This document shows positions 37,084 through 45,585 of a stretch of 64,000 bases of DNA, piece by piece (within the stretch, counting starts at the first letter, position 1; every line of letters begins with the position of its first letter). Under the pieces are notes generated by a model. The model was not told the DNA's origin. It searched no databases and saw nothing but the letters and a program-made list of their open reading frames with translations. Origin of the DNA: Fermentibacter sp963718745 [NCBI: Candidatus Fermentibacterota bacterium] (GTDB lineage: Bacteria; Fermentibacterota; Fermentibacteria; Fermentibacterales). The DNA is taken from positions 1,736,001 to 1,800,000 of the forward strand of contig OY970370.1 of assembly GCA_963718745.1 (NCBI GenBank). Direction: 5' to 3'. Both the position numbers and the translations under genes were made by a program.

Positions 37084-38367
37084 GTGGAGAAGGGGTTCAA
37101 CCCGTTCGCCATGGCTCAGTCGCAGTTCGACCGCGTGGCCGAAATGCTCGGACTCGAGCCGGGTGTCCGCGAGTTCCTGCGCTGGCCTCAGCGCGAGTAT
37201 CATTTCACGATCCCCGTTCGCATGGATGACGGAAGCATTAGGATCTTCCGCGGTTTCAGGGTCCAGCACAGCGACGTGCGCGGACCCTGCAAGGGCGGCA
37301 TCCGCTTCCATCCCCACGAGACCGCGGATACGGTCAAGGCGCTCGCGACATGGATGACCTGGAAGTGTTCGGTCGTCGACATCCCCCTGGGTGGCGGCAA
37401 GGGCGGCGTGATCTGCGATCCCCACGAGCTGTCCCAGCTCGAGCAGGAGCGGATCTGCCGCGGCTGGGTCCGCCAGGTCTGGAAGAACGTCGGACCCGTC
37501 CAGGACGTCCCTGCTCCTGACGTAATGACCAGCGGCCAGCACATGATCTGGATGCTCGACGAGTTCGAGACCCTCACAGGCGGGAAGTATCCCGGGTTCA
37601 TCACCGGCAAGCCCCTGGGCGTCGGCGGTTCCCTCGGCCGCACCGAGGCGACCGGCTACGGCGTTGTCTATACCGTCCGCGAGGCCCTCAAGCGCAAGGG
37701 CATCGACCTCAAGACCACCACTATGGCCATCCAGGGCTTCGGGAACGTCGCCCAGTACGCCGCAGACCTCTTCATCCGCTACGGCGGGAAGGTTCTCTGC
37801 GTCTCCTGCTGGGATCAGAAGGACCAGGTCTCCTATACATATCGCAAGATGGACGGCATCGACCTGAAGTTCCTCCAGGGCATCACGGACAAGTTCGGCA
37901 CCGTCAACGCCGAGAAGGCCATCGAGGCCGGCTACGAGAAGCTCCCGGGCGACGCCTGGATAGAGACCGAAGCCGACATCCTCGTCCCCGCGGCCCTCGA
38001 GAACCAGGTCAACGGCGAGTCCGCCAAGAAGATGCATCCCCGGGTCAAGATCATCGCCGAGGGCGCGAACGGCCCCACGACACCCGATGCCGACGAAGTG
38101 ATCAAGCAGCGCGGCATCTTCATGATCCCCGACTTCCTCTGCAACGCGGGCGGAGTCACCTGCTCCTACTTCGAGCAGGTCCAGAACAACATGAACTACT
38201 ACTGGGAGAAGGACGAGGTCCTCTCCAAGCTCGACACCAAGATGACCAACGCATTCCATGCGGTCGCCGACATGGCCGAGAAGCACGGCGTCTACATGCG
38301 CGACGCGGCCTACATGATCGCGATCGAGCGGGTCGCCAGGGCGGCCCAGCTCCGCGGACTGGTCTAG
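37084..38367 (+). CDS. gdhA: Glutamate dehydrogenase
   Basis: 427-aa hexameric-type Glu/Leu/Phe/Val dehydrogenase, oxidising glutamate to 2-oxoglutarate and ammonia (or the reverse). Visible are the substrate-binding FRGFRVQHSDVRGPCKGGIR, catalytic-lysine block IPLGGGKGGVICDP, PDVMTSGQHMIWMLDEF, the Rossmann motif AIQGFGNVAQYAA, and AEGANGPTTPDAD and FLCNAGGVTCSYFEQVQN near the end. GTG 37084 with an ideal CAGGAGGTC upstream. Codon use is simple and uniform, suggesting high expression. It has its own promoter and a strong terminator. NAD or NADP use cannot be told from sequence alone. Confidence 0.96.
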   Translation: MEKGFNPFAMAQSQFDRVAEMLGLEPGVREFLRWPQREYHFTIPVRMDDGSIRIFRGFRVQHSDVRGPCKGGIRFHPHETADTVKALATWMTWKCSVVDIPLGGGKGGVICDPHELSQLEQERICRGWVRQVWKNVGPVQDVPAPDVMTSGQHMIWMLDEFETLTGGKYPGFITGKPLGVGGSLGRTEATGYGVVYTVREALKRKGIDLKTTTMAIQGFGNVAQYAADLFIRYGGKVLCVSCWDQKDQVSYTYRKMDGIDLKFLQGITDKFGTVNAEKAIEAGYEKLPGDAWIETEADILVPAALENQVNGESAKKMHPRVKIIAEGANGPTTPDADEVIKQRGIFMIPDFLCNAGGVTCSYFEQVQNNMNYYWEKDEVLSKLDTKMTNAFHAVADMAEKHGVYMRDAAYMIAIERVARAAQLRGLV

Positions 38368-38388
38368 ACCCGGTCTGCCTGGTGAAGC

Positions 38389-38418
38389 GAGGCCCGGGGG
38401 CGCAAGCCTCCGGGCCTC
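38389..38418 (+). terminator. Terminator-type hairpin after gdhA
   Basis: A 13-bp stem, with one G-T pair, and a GCAA loop begins 22 nt past the gdhA stop. The following bases are TGCCTTTATG, so the U-tract is weak. It separates gdhA from the convergent transporter gene and may work for both. Confidence 0.65.
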
Positions 38419-38481
38419 TGCCTTTATGAGCCGCCCCCGGAAGCCTTCGCCCGACCGGACTCCTCCCGGGGCAGGCGGGCC

Positions 38482-39720
38482 TCAGCCCGAGGTCATCATG
38501 ATCAGGGGGACGCCCGCGAGGAGCGAGAGGATCGTCGAGACGGCGCCGAACTTCAGGTACTCGAAATAGCCCAGGTGGTAGGAATCCCTTGCACGTTCGG
38601 CGACTATGATGTTGGCCACGGAGCCCATCAGCGTGAGGTTGCCCGCTATCGTAGTCACGAAGCCCAGGAGGACCCAGCCTGTGGCGGGATCGCCCAGCGA
38701 TTCGAGATGCGGACCTGCCAGGAGCGCCATGGGGACGTTCGAAACCAGGTTCGAGCCGAGAGTCGTGAAGACGGTGAACAGCGCGAGACCGCCGGCTTCG
38801 CCGAAACCGAGCAGGGGTGCCGCGGAGAGCCATGCCTCCTCCACGAGGCCGGTCCTCTCCAGCCCGGCTACGACGATGAAGAGCGAGGCGAAGAACACCA
38901 GCAGGGTCCAGTCCACCCTCGCGAAGATCCCGGCCGGGTTCCTCCTGCGCGAGATCATGAGGATCAGCACTCCGGCAAGCGCGGTGTAGGCCGTGTGGAA
39001 CCCGGCGAAGAACCCCGCCGCCATGCCGGCGAGAACCAGCAGCTCCAAGGGTCTTCTGTCGCCGCAAACCACGGCTGAGGGTGCGGAAGTGGCGGAGGAG
39101 GCTGAGGGAGACCCTCCGGACAGGCGCCTGCCGAAGTAGACGAACAGGAGGAGGATGTTGACTGCAAGAGCCGCCGCGACGGCCGGGAGGCTCCTCCACA
39201 TGAAGTCCGCGAAACCGTATCCGCTCATCGAGCCGATTATCATGTTCTGGGGATTGCCCACCAGAGTAGCTGCGCTTCCTATGTTGGCCCCCGTCGCCAG
39301 CGCGATGAGATAGGGCCCCGGGGAAAGGCGCGCCCTGCGGGTCGTCGAGATGACGACGGGAGTCAGGAAGACACAGACTGCGTCGTTGACGAGGAACGCC
39401 GAGAGCACAGCCGACGAGACGCTCGTGAGCACGAGCAGCATGCCGGGTGAGACCCCGGCACCGGGGGTGGAGCGGGCGAGGCGGTCGAAGATCCCTGCAT
39501 CCTCGAGAAAGGCCGAGAGGAGCATCATGCTGAAGAGGAGCAGGATCGTGGATCCGTCCACCGCGAGGAACGACTGCTCCGGGGTCAGCACTCCGAAGAT
39601 CACCATCAGCGCAGCACCGAGCAGGGCGCCGGCAGGCCTGCCGATGGGTACGAAGCGGAGCTCCCGGGCTGCTATCAGCATGTAGGTCAGTGCGAAGATC
39701 GCGAGTGCCGCAGCTGTCAT
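38482..39720 (-). CDS. SLC13/ArsB-superfamily (CitMHS-type) ion transporter
   Basis: 412-aa membrane protein with about eleven or twelve hydrophobic segments. It has DGSTILLLFSMMLLSAFLEDAG, SAFLVNDAVCVFLTPVV, GANIGSAATLVGNPQNMIIG (a hallmark of the ion transporter superfamily) and a repeat-like TLGSNLVSNVPMALLAG plus TIAGNLTLMGSVANIIVAE. Two inverted repeats with the NP/SN loops fit a Na+- or H+-coupled carboxylate or anion carrier. ArsB-like arsenite export is possible, but no arsenic genes are near. ATG 39720 has GGAGGGAA upstream. Confidence 0.88.
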   Translation of the reverse strand: MTAAALAIFALTYMLIAARELRFVPIGRPAGALLGAALMVIFGVLTPEQSFLAVDGSTILLLFSMMLLSAFLEDAGIFDRLARSTPGAGVSPGMLLVLTSVSSAVLSAFLVNDAVCVFLTPVVISTTRRARLSPGPYLIALATGANIGSAATLVGNPQNMIIGSMSGYGFADFMWRSLPAVAAALAVNILLLFVYFGRRLSGGSPSASSATSAPSAVVCGDRRPLELLVLAGMAAGFFAGFHTAYTALAGVLILMISRRRNPAGIFARVDWTLLVFFASLFIVVAGLERTGLVEEAWLSAAPLLGFGEAGGLALFTVFTTLGSNLVSNVPMALLAGPHLESLGDPATGWVLLGFVTTIAGNLTLMGSVANIIVAERARDSYHLGYFEYLKFGAVSTILSLLAGVPLIMMTSG

Positions 39721-39889
39721 TTCCCTCCAAGAACAGCGGTATCGACGGGGTCGTCAGGCGAAGATCCGCCTCTTCCGGCCACGGGTGCCGCTCCCGCTGG
39801 CACGCGGTATGCTGTTTCTGCAGCGGGCGCCAGAGAACGCCCCGTTGCACAATTCTTGCCATGGAAGGCCAGGGCGTCGACTCCCGAAG

Positions 39890-40570
39890 ATGGAAGCCAC
39901 TCCCGGTGAAGCCGCTGTCGACCTGCATCCCGGAGACCCTCCGACCGGACGCAGATGCCTGGACATCCTCCGCGGACTGGGTCTCACGGACCCTCCTCCG
40001 GACGACATCCTCCCGCGACGGGAGGGATCCCAGGGTTCTCCGATCGACAGGATATGGCTCTACCCCGACATGGACATCGAAGGGACGAGATCGATAGTCC
40101 TGACCGTCCATGCCGGCAGGACTCCGGACCAGGTCCGCGCTCTCTATGCAGGCATCAGGGAGAAGGCCGTATCCCAGGTCTACGGGGACTGGATCTTCAT
40201 ACCCGAACCCATCCTTGCCGGACCGGCCCGGCGGGTGCCTCTGGAAACCGACCTTCCGGTCATCGAGTACATCAGGAGATGGCGGGCCGTATGGAGGGAG
40301 ACGGGTCTTGCGGGAGGCATGCCCGACCCTTCGGACGAACTCGACAGATGGACTGATGCGGGCCTGATATCCGGTGCATCCCGCAGGGAGGCATCCCGAT
40401 CCGTCACCTCCGGAGACCTGCGGGCCTGGATGGTCTGCCCGGGGTTGTGCCTCAAGCATCTCTGGGACGGTATCGTGGCCCGGGATCTGGAGATGGAGAA
40501 CGCCTTCTCCGACTGCGTCAGGGAGAGGACCAGGGAGGCCCTGGACATCCTCGGGGCGGCCGCGCGCTGA
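39890..40570 (+). CDS. Hypothetical protein
   Basis: 226 aa from ATG 39890; the frame is open further upstream to about 39785, but that stretch reads as unlikely protein. The protein is soluble, Asp/Glu/Arg-rich, with aromatic blocks such as SQVYGDWIFIPEPILAG and IEYIRRWRAVWRETGLAGG, then a helical C-terminus (SGDLRAWMVCPGLCLKHLWDGIVARDLEMENAFSDC). No signal peptide, membrane segment or known motif is visible. The start has no good ribosome-binding site. I do not recognise a family. Confidence 0.5.
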   Translation: MEATPGEAAVDLHPGDPPTGRRCLDILRGLGLTDPPPDDILPRREGSQGSPIDRIWLYPDMDIEGTRSIVLTVHAGRTPDQVRALYAGIREKAVSQVYGDWIFIPEPILAGPARRVPLETDLPVIEYIRRWRAVWRETGLAGGMPDPSDELDRWTDAGLISGASRREASRSVTSGDLRAWMVCPGLCLKHLWDGIVARDLEMENAFSDCVRERTREALDILGAAAR

Positions 40571-40667
40571 CACTCCTCCCGGCGACGGGAACATGACACT
40601 CCGTCAACATCATGACTTCATCCTGTGTAGAACGGGCTGCTCCTCGGATGGCTTCATCTCTCCGAGC

Positions 40668-40696
40668 TTGACACAGTCCGGGTTTATTCGGACAAT
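40668..40696 (+). promoter_or_regulatory. Putative sigma70-like promoter for the SagB-like gene
   Basis: TTGACA at 40668-40673, a 17-bp spacer, then GACAAT at 40691-40696, 96 bp before ATG 40793. The -35 element is perfect and the -10 matches four of six. The 222-bp gap (40571-40792) holds nothing else I recognise. Confidence 0.4.
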
Positions 40697-40792
40697 CCAC
40701 CGGACAGACGGAAGAAACGGACATGCAGCACCGGATGGCCGTCCGCGGCTACAGACGCGGAACGGTACGCCCGGCAGAGGGAATGGAGAAGC

Positions 40793-41539
40793 ATGACTGA
40801 AATCACGGACGAACCCGGGAGGCTTCTCCGGAGCCGCTGGAACGAGCTGGAGGACTTCGTAAGCAACCAGATGAAGGGTCTGCCCGCGCCCGGCGCACAG
40901 CCCGATCCTCCCGCCTCCGCGGTCATCGTCGAACTCCCCCCTGCGGACCGGTCGAAGGCGGGTCCCGCGCTTGGAGAGCTCCTGGCGAGCAGGAGGAGCA
41001 GGCGGAGTTTCGCCGAGGGCGACCTCACGCTGGACGAGCTGTCATTTCTCCTGTGGGCGGTTCAGGGAACGCTGAAGAGCCTGCCGAACGGAGCGAGCTT
41101 CCGCACGGCTCCCTCCGGAGGCGCGAGACACCCCCTGAACACCTACGCCTTCATCCGACACGCAGCCGGCCTCGAGCCGGGTCTCTACGCCTATCTGCCC
41201 CTGGATCACAAACTCTGGCTGAAGGCTCCTCATCCCGGAACCGGCAGTCTGGTGAAGGCCTGCCACGGCCAGTCGTTCGTGGGCGACGCCCAGCTTGTGA
41301 TCTTCTGGTCCGCCGTGATCTCCCGGACCAGCTGGAGGTATGGCCCCGCATCCGCGAAGCTGGTAGCGCTGGACGCAGGGCACGCCTGCCAGAACCTCTA
41401 CCTCGCCTGCGAGCACCTGGGTCTGGGGACTTGTGCCATCGGCGCCTATGTCCAGGAGGAGGCGGATCTGCTCCTGGGCCTCGACGGAGAATCCGAGACG
41501 ACCGTCTACATCGCTCCGGTCGGGAGATACGGCGGCTGA
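40793..41539 (+). CDS. SagB-type (ThcOx) nitroreductase-fold dehydrogenase
   Basis: 248-aa FMN-dependent nitroreductase fold. It has the RRSRRSFAEGDLTLDELSFLLWA start, the SGGARHPLNTYAFIRHAAGLEPGLYAY block typical of SagB-type dehydrogenases, and a C-terminal ACEHLGLGTCAIGAYVQEEADLLLGL. Real SagB enzymes oxidise thiazolines or oxazolines in thiazole/oxazole-modified peptides; many stand-alone members have unknown substrates. No cyclodehydratase (YcaO) or precursor peptide is visible nearby. ATG 40793 has GGAGAAGC upstream. The stop overlaps the DUF554 start (TGATG). Confidence 0.85.
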   Translation: MTEITDEPGRLLRSRWNELEDFVSNQMKGLPAPGAQPDPPASAVIVELPPADRSKAGPALGELLASRRSRRSFAEGDLTLDELSFLLWAVQGTLKSLPNGASFRTAPSGGARHPLNTYAFIRHAAGLEPGLYAYLPLDHKLWLKAPHPGTGSLVKACHGQSFVGDAQLVIFWSAVISRTSWRYGPASAKLVALDAGHACQNLYLACEHLGLGTCAIGAYVQEEADLLLGLDGESETTVYIAPVGRYGG

Positions 41540-42222
41540 TGCTCCTCCTGGGAACCGCGGTGAACGCGGCGACGGTGGCAGTGGGTGGCGCGCTGGGCTG
41601 CCTGGCGGGGTCGAGGATCCCGAAGAAGCTCTCTCCCGCAGCCTTCCGCGGGATAGGGCTGTTCACCCTCGTCATCGGGATATCGATGGCGCTCAGGACA
41701 TCCGATTTCCTCGTCCTGGCATCTTCCTGCATCATAGGTTCGCTCGCCGGCGAGGCTCTCCGCCTGGAGGACCGGCTGAGGGCTTTCGGCGACTGGATCA
41801 GGAGGAAGGCGGGGCTCTCCTCCGCGACCTTCGCCGAGGGCATGACATCGGCCTTTCTTCTCTTCTGCATGGGATCCATGACGATTGTAGGCTCCCTCGA
41901 GGAGGGACTGGGGGGGTCGTCCGACCTTCTGCTCACCAAGGCTGTGATGGACGGGTTCGCCGCAATCCTGCTGGCTTCCGCCCTGGGTTTCGGCGTGGTC
42001 CTGTCGATAGTGCCGCTCGTGCTTTACCAGGGAGGGCTGACACTGGCCGCATCGATGGCCGGAGGCTCCATCCCCCCGGGGCACGTGGAGGAGATGTCCG
42101 CTGCCGGGGGTGTGATCCTTATCGGCCTTGGCATAGAGATCCTGGGGATCCGGAAGATGCAGGTCGCGAACCTGCTGCCGGCTCTGCCCGCGGCCGTCCT
42201 CATCAAGTCCCTCGTCGGATGA
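41539..42222 (+). CDS. DUF554 membrane protein (YqgA-like)
   Basis: 227-aa membrane protein with about six hydrophobic segments: LLGTAVNAATVAVGGALGCLAG at the start, FRGIGLFTLVIGISMAL, the soluble link RLEDRLRAFGDWIRRK, TSAFLLFCMGSMTIVGSLEEGL (a family signature) and GGVILIGLGIEILGIRKM near the end. Family function is unknown; a transport role is guessed. It shares one base with the SagB-like gene, so expression is probably joint. Confidence 0.88.
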   Translation: MLLLGTAVNAATVAVGGALGCLAGSRIPKKLSPAAFRGIGLFTLVIGISMALRTSDFLVLASSCIIGSLAGEALRLEDRLRAFGDWIRRKAGLSSATFAEGMTSAFLLFCMGSMTIVGSLEEGLGGSSDLLLTKAVMDGFAAILLASALGFGVVLSIVPLVLYQGGLTLAASMAGGSIPPGHVEEMSAAGGVILIGLGIEILGIRKMQVANLLPALPAAVLIKSLVG

Positions 42223-42229
42223 CCGTGAG

Positions 42230-43321
42230 GTGGCTCCGCTGAGGCTCGCCTTCCATGTGGACTTCGACCCCGCCATGCCCACGGGCATCGGGCGCTACGG
42301 CATCGAGCTCTTCAGGAGCATCGCACTCTCCGGGGCCGTTCCCGGCATCTGGATCGACTCCGACAGGCTGGAAGCCTGGCGGAGGCTGGACCCGGGAAAG
42401 GGCAGGGTGCGCATCATGCACCGGCCCAGACGCATCTCGTCCCGGATCGCCCCGGTCATCTTCTCCTGCCTGGACGGTGTCGACATCGTCCATTCGTTCG
42501 GCAGCACGCTGCCTCCCGTGCGAAGCCGGACCAGGCGTTCGACGATGATCCACGACCTCGGACCATTCCTGTATCCGGAGCTGAAGGCTCCGGGCGACAC
42601 CTCGGCCTGGAGGCGCAGGATCGAGGAGGCCGTGGATGGCGCGGACTGCCTCCTGGTGAACTCGGTCACCACCATGGACGATCTGCTGGGGCTTTTTCCG
42701 CGCGCGGCGGGAAGGGTGTTCCACACCCCCCCGGGGGTGGACCATGCGCCCCGACCGCCGGACTCTCCAGCGGCTTTGCGCGACGGATACATCCTCATGG
42801 TGGGCATCGTCGAGCCCCGGAAGAACCTGGAGCGGGTCTTCGAGGCCTGCGGGCTCCTCTCCGGCCGCCGGGGCGGCTGCCCCGAAATCGTCATCGCCGG
42901 CCACGAGGGGTTCCGTGCGCGGGAGATAATGGATTCGCCCGCCCGCTTCGGTATCGGCGGGCGCGTCAGGTTCGAGGGCTACACCTCCGAGGCGAGGTTG
43001 TCGGAGCTTTACTCCGGGGCATCGATGCTCGTTCATGCGGCTCTCTACGAGGGCTTCGGCTTCACGATGCCGGAAGCCTTCGCGAGGGGCCTGCCCGTCG
43101 CGGCATCCGACCGTGCCTCCATCAGGGAGATCTTCCATTCGACGTGCACCCTTTTCGACCCCCTCGATCCGTCCTCGATAGCAGGTGCGATCGAGCTCTG
43201 CCTCGATTCGGGAGTGACACCTTCCCAGGTCGGGGAACGGCGCAGGATCTTCGAGGAATACTCATGGAAACGCTGCGCGGATACCACTCTCGGAGCGTTC
43301 CGCTCGGTGCTGGGAGCCTGA
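42230..43321 (+). CDS. Glycosyltransferase family 4
   Basis: 363-aa GT-B enzyme. The acceptor domain opens RLAFHVDFDPAMPTGIGRYGIELF (glycine loop). The donor domain starts with GYILMVGIVEPRKNLERVFEA and carries VHAALYEGFGFTMPEAFARGLPVAASD (E...F...E pair). Similar to mannosyl/rhamnosyl-transferases of the MtfB type, but the sugar is unknown. The GTG 42230 start lies 7 bp past the DUF554 gene. The second glycosyltransferase gene starts 5 bp after its stop. Confidence 0.88.
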   Translation: MAPLRLAFHVDFDPAMPTGIGRYGIELFRSIALSGAVPGIWIDSDRLEAWRRLDPGKGRVRIMHRPRRISSRIAPVIFSCLDGVDIVHSFGSTLPPVRSRTRRSTMIHDLGPFLYPELKAPGDTSAWRRRIEEAVDGADCLLVNSVTTMDDLLGLFPRAAGRVFHTPPGVDHAPRPPDSPAALRDGYILMVGIVEPRKNLERVFEACGLLSGRRGGCPEIVIAGHEGFRAREIMDSPARFGIGGRVRFEGYTSEARLSELYSGASMLVHAALYEGFGFTMPEAFARGLPVAASDRASIREIFHSTCTLFDPLDPSSIAGAIELCLDSGVTPSQVGERRRIFEEYSWKRCADTTLGAFRSVLGA

Positions 43322-43326
43322 CCGGG

Positions 43327-44589
43327 GTGGCACGGATACTTCTGGCAGGAACGTACGGAAGCGGCGGCCCGGCGGCGGAGGGGGCCTGCGCCGCCCGCAC
43401 CGCCCGCTTCCTCGCAGCCCTCGAGAGCGCCGGCCACGAGGTGGAGATCTGCACGCCCGGAAGCCCGGGCGGAAGCGGGGCGGGACTCGCCCGCCTGATG
43501 CGCGGCGGACGCTTCGACTCTGTCACCGCGATAAGCCCCTACCCGGCGGAGGCGGTGGTCGCGGCCGGGTGCCGGCTCCCGCTCTGGATAGACATCAACG
43601 GTGCTCATGTCTCTGAGGTTTTCAAGGCTTCCGACAACCATCTCACCAGGAGGATGCATTCTTTCAGGACGATGAGCCTCGAGAACTCCCTGCTCCGGCG
43701 GGGGGATGCGTTCTCCACCCCTTCCAGGAGGCAGAGGCTCGCGGTGCTGGGGGAGCTCCTGCTGCTCGGGAGGTTCGATGCCGACTCCCAGGCCGCCCCG
43801 CCCGTGTACGCGGTGCCTCACTGCGTCATCCTGCGCCCCCCCGCCCCTGCCGGGGCGCGGGTTCCGGAGCCATGCGGCTTCTCTGTCATATCCACGGGCA
43901 CCTTCAACACGTGGTTCGACCACGGGACGCTCTTCGAAGCGCTCCGCCGGGCGATGGACGCCGATCCGCGGATCGGGTTCACAGCCACGGGGGGCTCCTC
44001 GCCGCATTCCGGCAGGGGATGGGCCGAGTTCTCCGCCCTTGCCGGCTCGTCCCCGGGCCGCTTCAGGATGGCCGGCTGGCTGGGAGAGAGTGAGCTCGAG
44101 GAAGTCTATTCGGGAGCCTCGGCGGCGGTCTATGCCGACCTCCCGGGCCTGGAGACCGAACTCGGCGCGCGGACCAGGGTCCTGGACTGGATATCACGGG
44201 GGATCCCGGTGATCTGCACCTCCGGCGCAGAGATCTCCGAGGACGTCGCGCGGGAGGGTCTCGGGCTGGTCGTGCCGCAGGGCGATTCCGCCGCGCTGGC
44301 CGGGGCGATTCTGCGCCTGGCCTCCGAGCCGGACCTCCGCGCCGCCATAACCGCTGCCCAGGAAGCCTGGAGCATGGGGCCAGGCTCGCTTCGAGCCGCC
44401 TTCGAGCCCTATCTCGGATGGGTCGAGTCACCCTCCGCGGTGATGCAGCCACCTGTCGGGAAGCCGACCGTGGCCCGCTTCGGGACCTCCCGCTACAATG
44501 CGGGGCTTCTGCTCATGATCGTTCGGAATGGAGGCCCTGCCGAGGCTCTGCGCAGGGTCGTCCGTCACCTGCTCCGCTCGTCCCGGTAG
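43327..44589 (+). CDS. Glycosyltransferase-like protein (GT-B, group 1)
   Basis: 420 aa from GTG 43327, which follows GGGAG. The N-terminal domain begins VARILLAGTYGSGGPAAEG; the C-terminal domain has STGTFNTWFDHGTLFEALRRA, then ELEEVYSGASAAVYADLPGLETELGARTRVLDWISRGIPVICT, a modified form of the retaining GT-4 donor block. It is more divergent than the preceding gene. The role is likely a sugar transfer in envelope glycan assembly. The 3' end overlaps the convergent glycosyltransferase gene by 25 bp. Confidence 0.75.
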   Translation: MARILLAGTYGSGGPAAEGACAARTARFLAALESAGHEVEICTPGSPGGSGAGLARLMRGGRFDSVTAISPYPAEAVVAAGCRLPLWIDINGAHVSEVFKASDNHLTRRMHSFRTMSLENSLLRRGDAFSTPSRRQRLAVLGELLLLGRFDADSQAAPPVYAVPHCVILRPPAPAGARVPEPCGFSVISTGTFNTWFDHGTLFEALRRAMDADPRIGFTATGGSSPHSGRGWAEFSALAGSSPGRFRMAGWLGESELEEVYSGASAAVYADLPGLETELGARTRVLDWISRGIPVICTSGAEISEDVAREGLGLVVPQGDSAALAGAILRLASEPDLRAAITAAQEAWSMGPGSLRAAFEPYLGWVESPSAVMQPPVGKPTVARFGTSRYNAGLLLMIVRNGGPAEALRRVVRHLLRSSR

Positions 44590-45581
44590 GACTCGAGCAG
44601 ACTTCCGGCGGCCCGCAGGGCCGCACGCCTCGGAAGAGCGCCTCCGGGCGGAAGGCCGAACCGCGTCAGGAGTACGTGGCCGCACGGGTGGGGATGTCTT
44701 TCGACCGGCCATGTCAGGCCCGTCCAGGTCCCGGCCAGCAGGGCGCGGACCTGCCGTGTGCGCAGGGAGGCCGCACTGGAGAGGATCCAGGCCGCCTGGT
44801 AGGACAGGATCAGAGGGAGCATCCTCGCGAGCAGCCCGGCCGGCATGTGCCTCCTCAGGACCAGGAGCCTGTTCCGGACGCACTTGATCTCCTTGCCCAG
44901 AGGATCCCTCGCACCGGTTGCGGAATGCTCGTGCAGGATGACGGCATCGGGTTCGTACAGAACCTTCCAGCCGCCTGCGCACATGCGGAAGCCCAGATCG
45001 ACATCCTCCATGTAGAACACCAGGCGCTCCCAGAAGATCGTCCGACCGTCCTCCAGAGCCTCCCTCCTGATCAGGCAGGCACCTGCACAGGGGAAGGGGA
45101 CCTCGCACGGAGAGCCGTACTCCCCGGCGCTCCTCCCGGCTCCCCTGTCCCTCGCGAATCCCAGCAGGTCGACCTCGCCGCCCGCCGAATCCATCAGGTC
45201 GCAGTCCCGTACGTTGCGCATGGAGCTCGTCACCGCGCCCGCACGTCCGCCGGACGCCTGCATCGCTCCGGTCAGCGCCGCCAGCCATCCGGGCTTCGCG
45301 ACGCAGTCGTTGTTCACGAGGGCGAGGAAGGGCGAAGATGCTCTAGAGGAGCCGATGTTGTTGGCTTTCGCGAAGCCCAGGTTGCTGTCGAGGGAGACCA
45401 GCGTCACCGACGGGAAGTCGCGGGAGACCATGAGCTGGGAACCGTCCGTGGAGCCGTTGTCCACGACGATGACCTCCGCCGGCGCCGGTTCCTGCGAGAG
45501 GATCGAAGGGAGGCACCTCGCGAGGAGCTCCCTCCCCTCGTAGTTCGGGACGATCACCGATACAGCGGGGCCCGACCCCAT
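44565..45581 (-). CDS. Glycosyltransferase family 2 (rhamnosyltransferase-like)
   Basis: 338 aa. The GT-A fold has VSVIVPNYEGRELLARCL, DNGSTDGSQ (nucleotide-binding), LALVNNDCV (the DxD equivalent), SLDSNLGFAKANNIG and ERLVFYMEDVDLGFRMCAGGW (catalytic Asp block). The C-terminal part has two hydrophobic stretches that may bind the membrane. This subgroup is similar to dTDP-rhamnosyl transferases. ATG 45581 starts 5 bp past the end of the membrane glycosyltransferase gene on the same strand. Confidence 0.88.
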   Translation of the reverse strand: MGSGPAVSVIVPNYEGRELLARCLPSILSQEPAPAEVIVVDNGSTDGSQLMVSRDFPSVTLVSLDSNLGFAKANNIGSSRASSPFLALVNNDCVAKPGWLAALTGAMQASGGRAGAVTSSMRNVRDCDLMDSAGGEVDLLGFARDRGAGRSAGEYGSPCEVPFPCAGACLIRREALEDGRTIFWERLVFYMEDVDLGFRMCAGGWKVLYEPDAVILHEHSATGARDPLGKEIKCVRNRLLVLRRHMPAGLLARMLPLILSYQAAWILSSAASLRTRQVRALLAGTWTGLTWPVERHPHPCGHVLLTRFGLPPGGALPRRAALRAAGSLLESYRDERSR

Positions 45582-45585
45582 GCAG

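Noticed and set aside
39785-39889. Upstream extension of the hypothetical gene at 39890
   Set aside because: The frame is open but the residues read as noise and overlap the leader of the divergent transporter gene. ATG 39890 was kept as the start, with low confidence.
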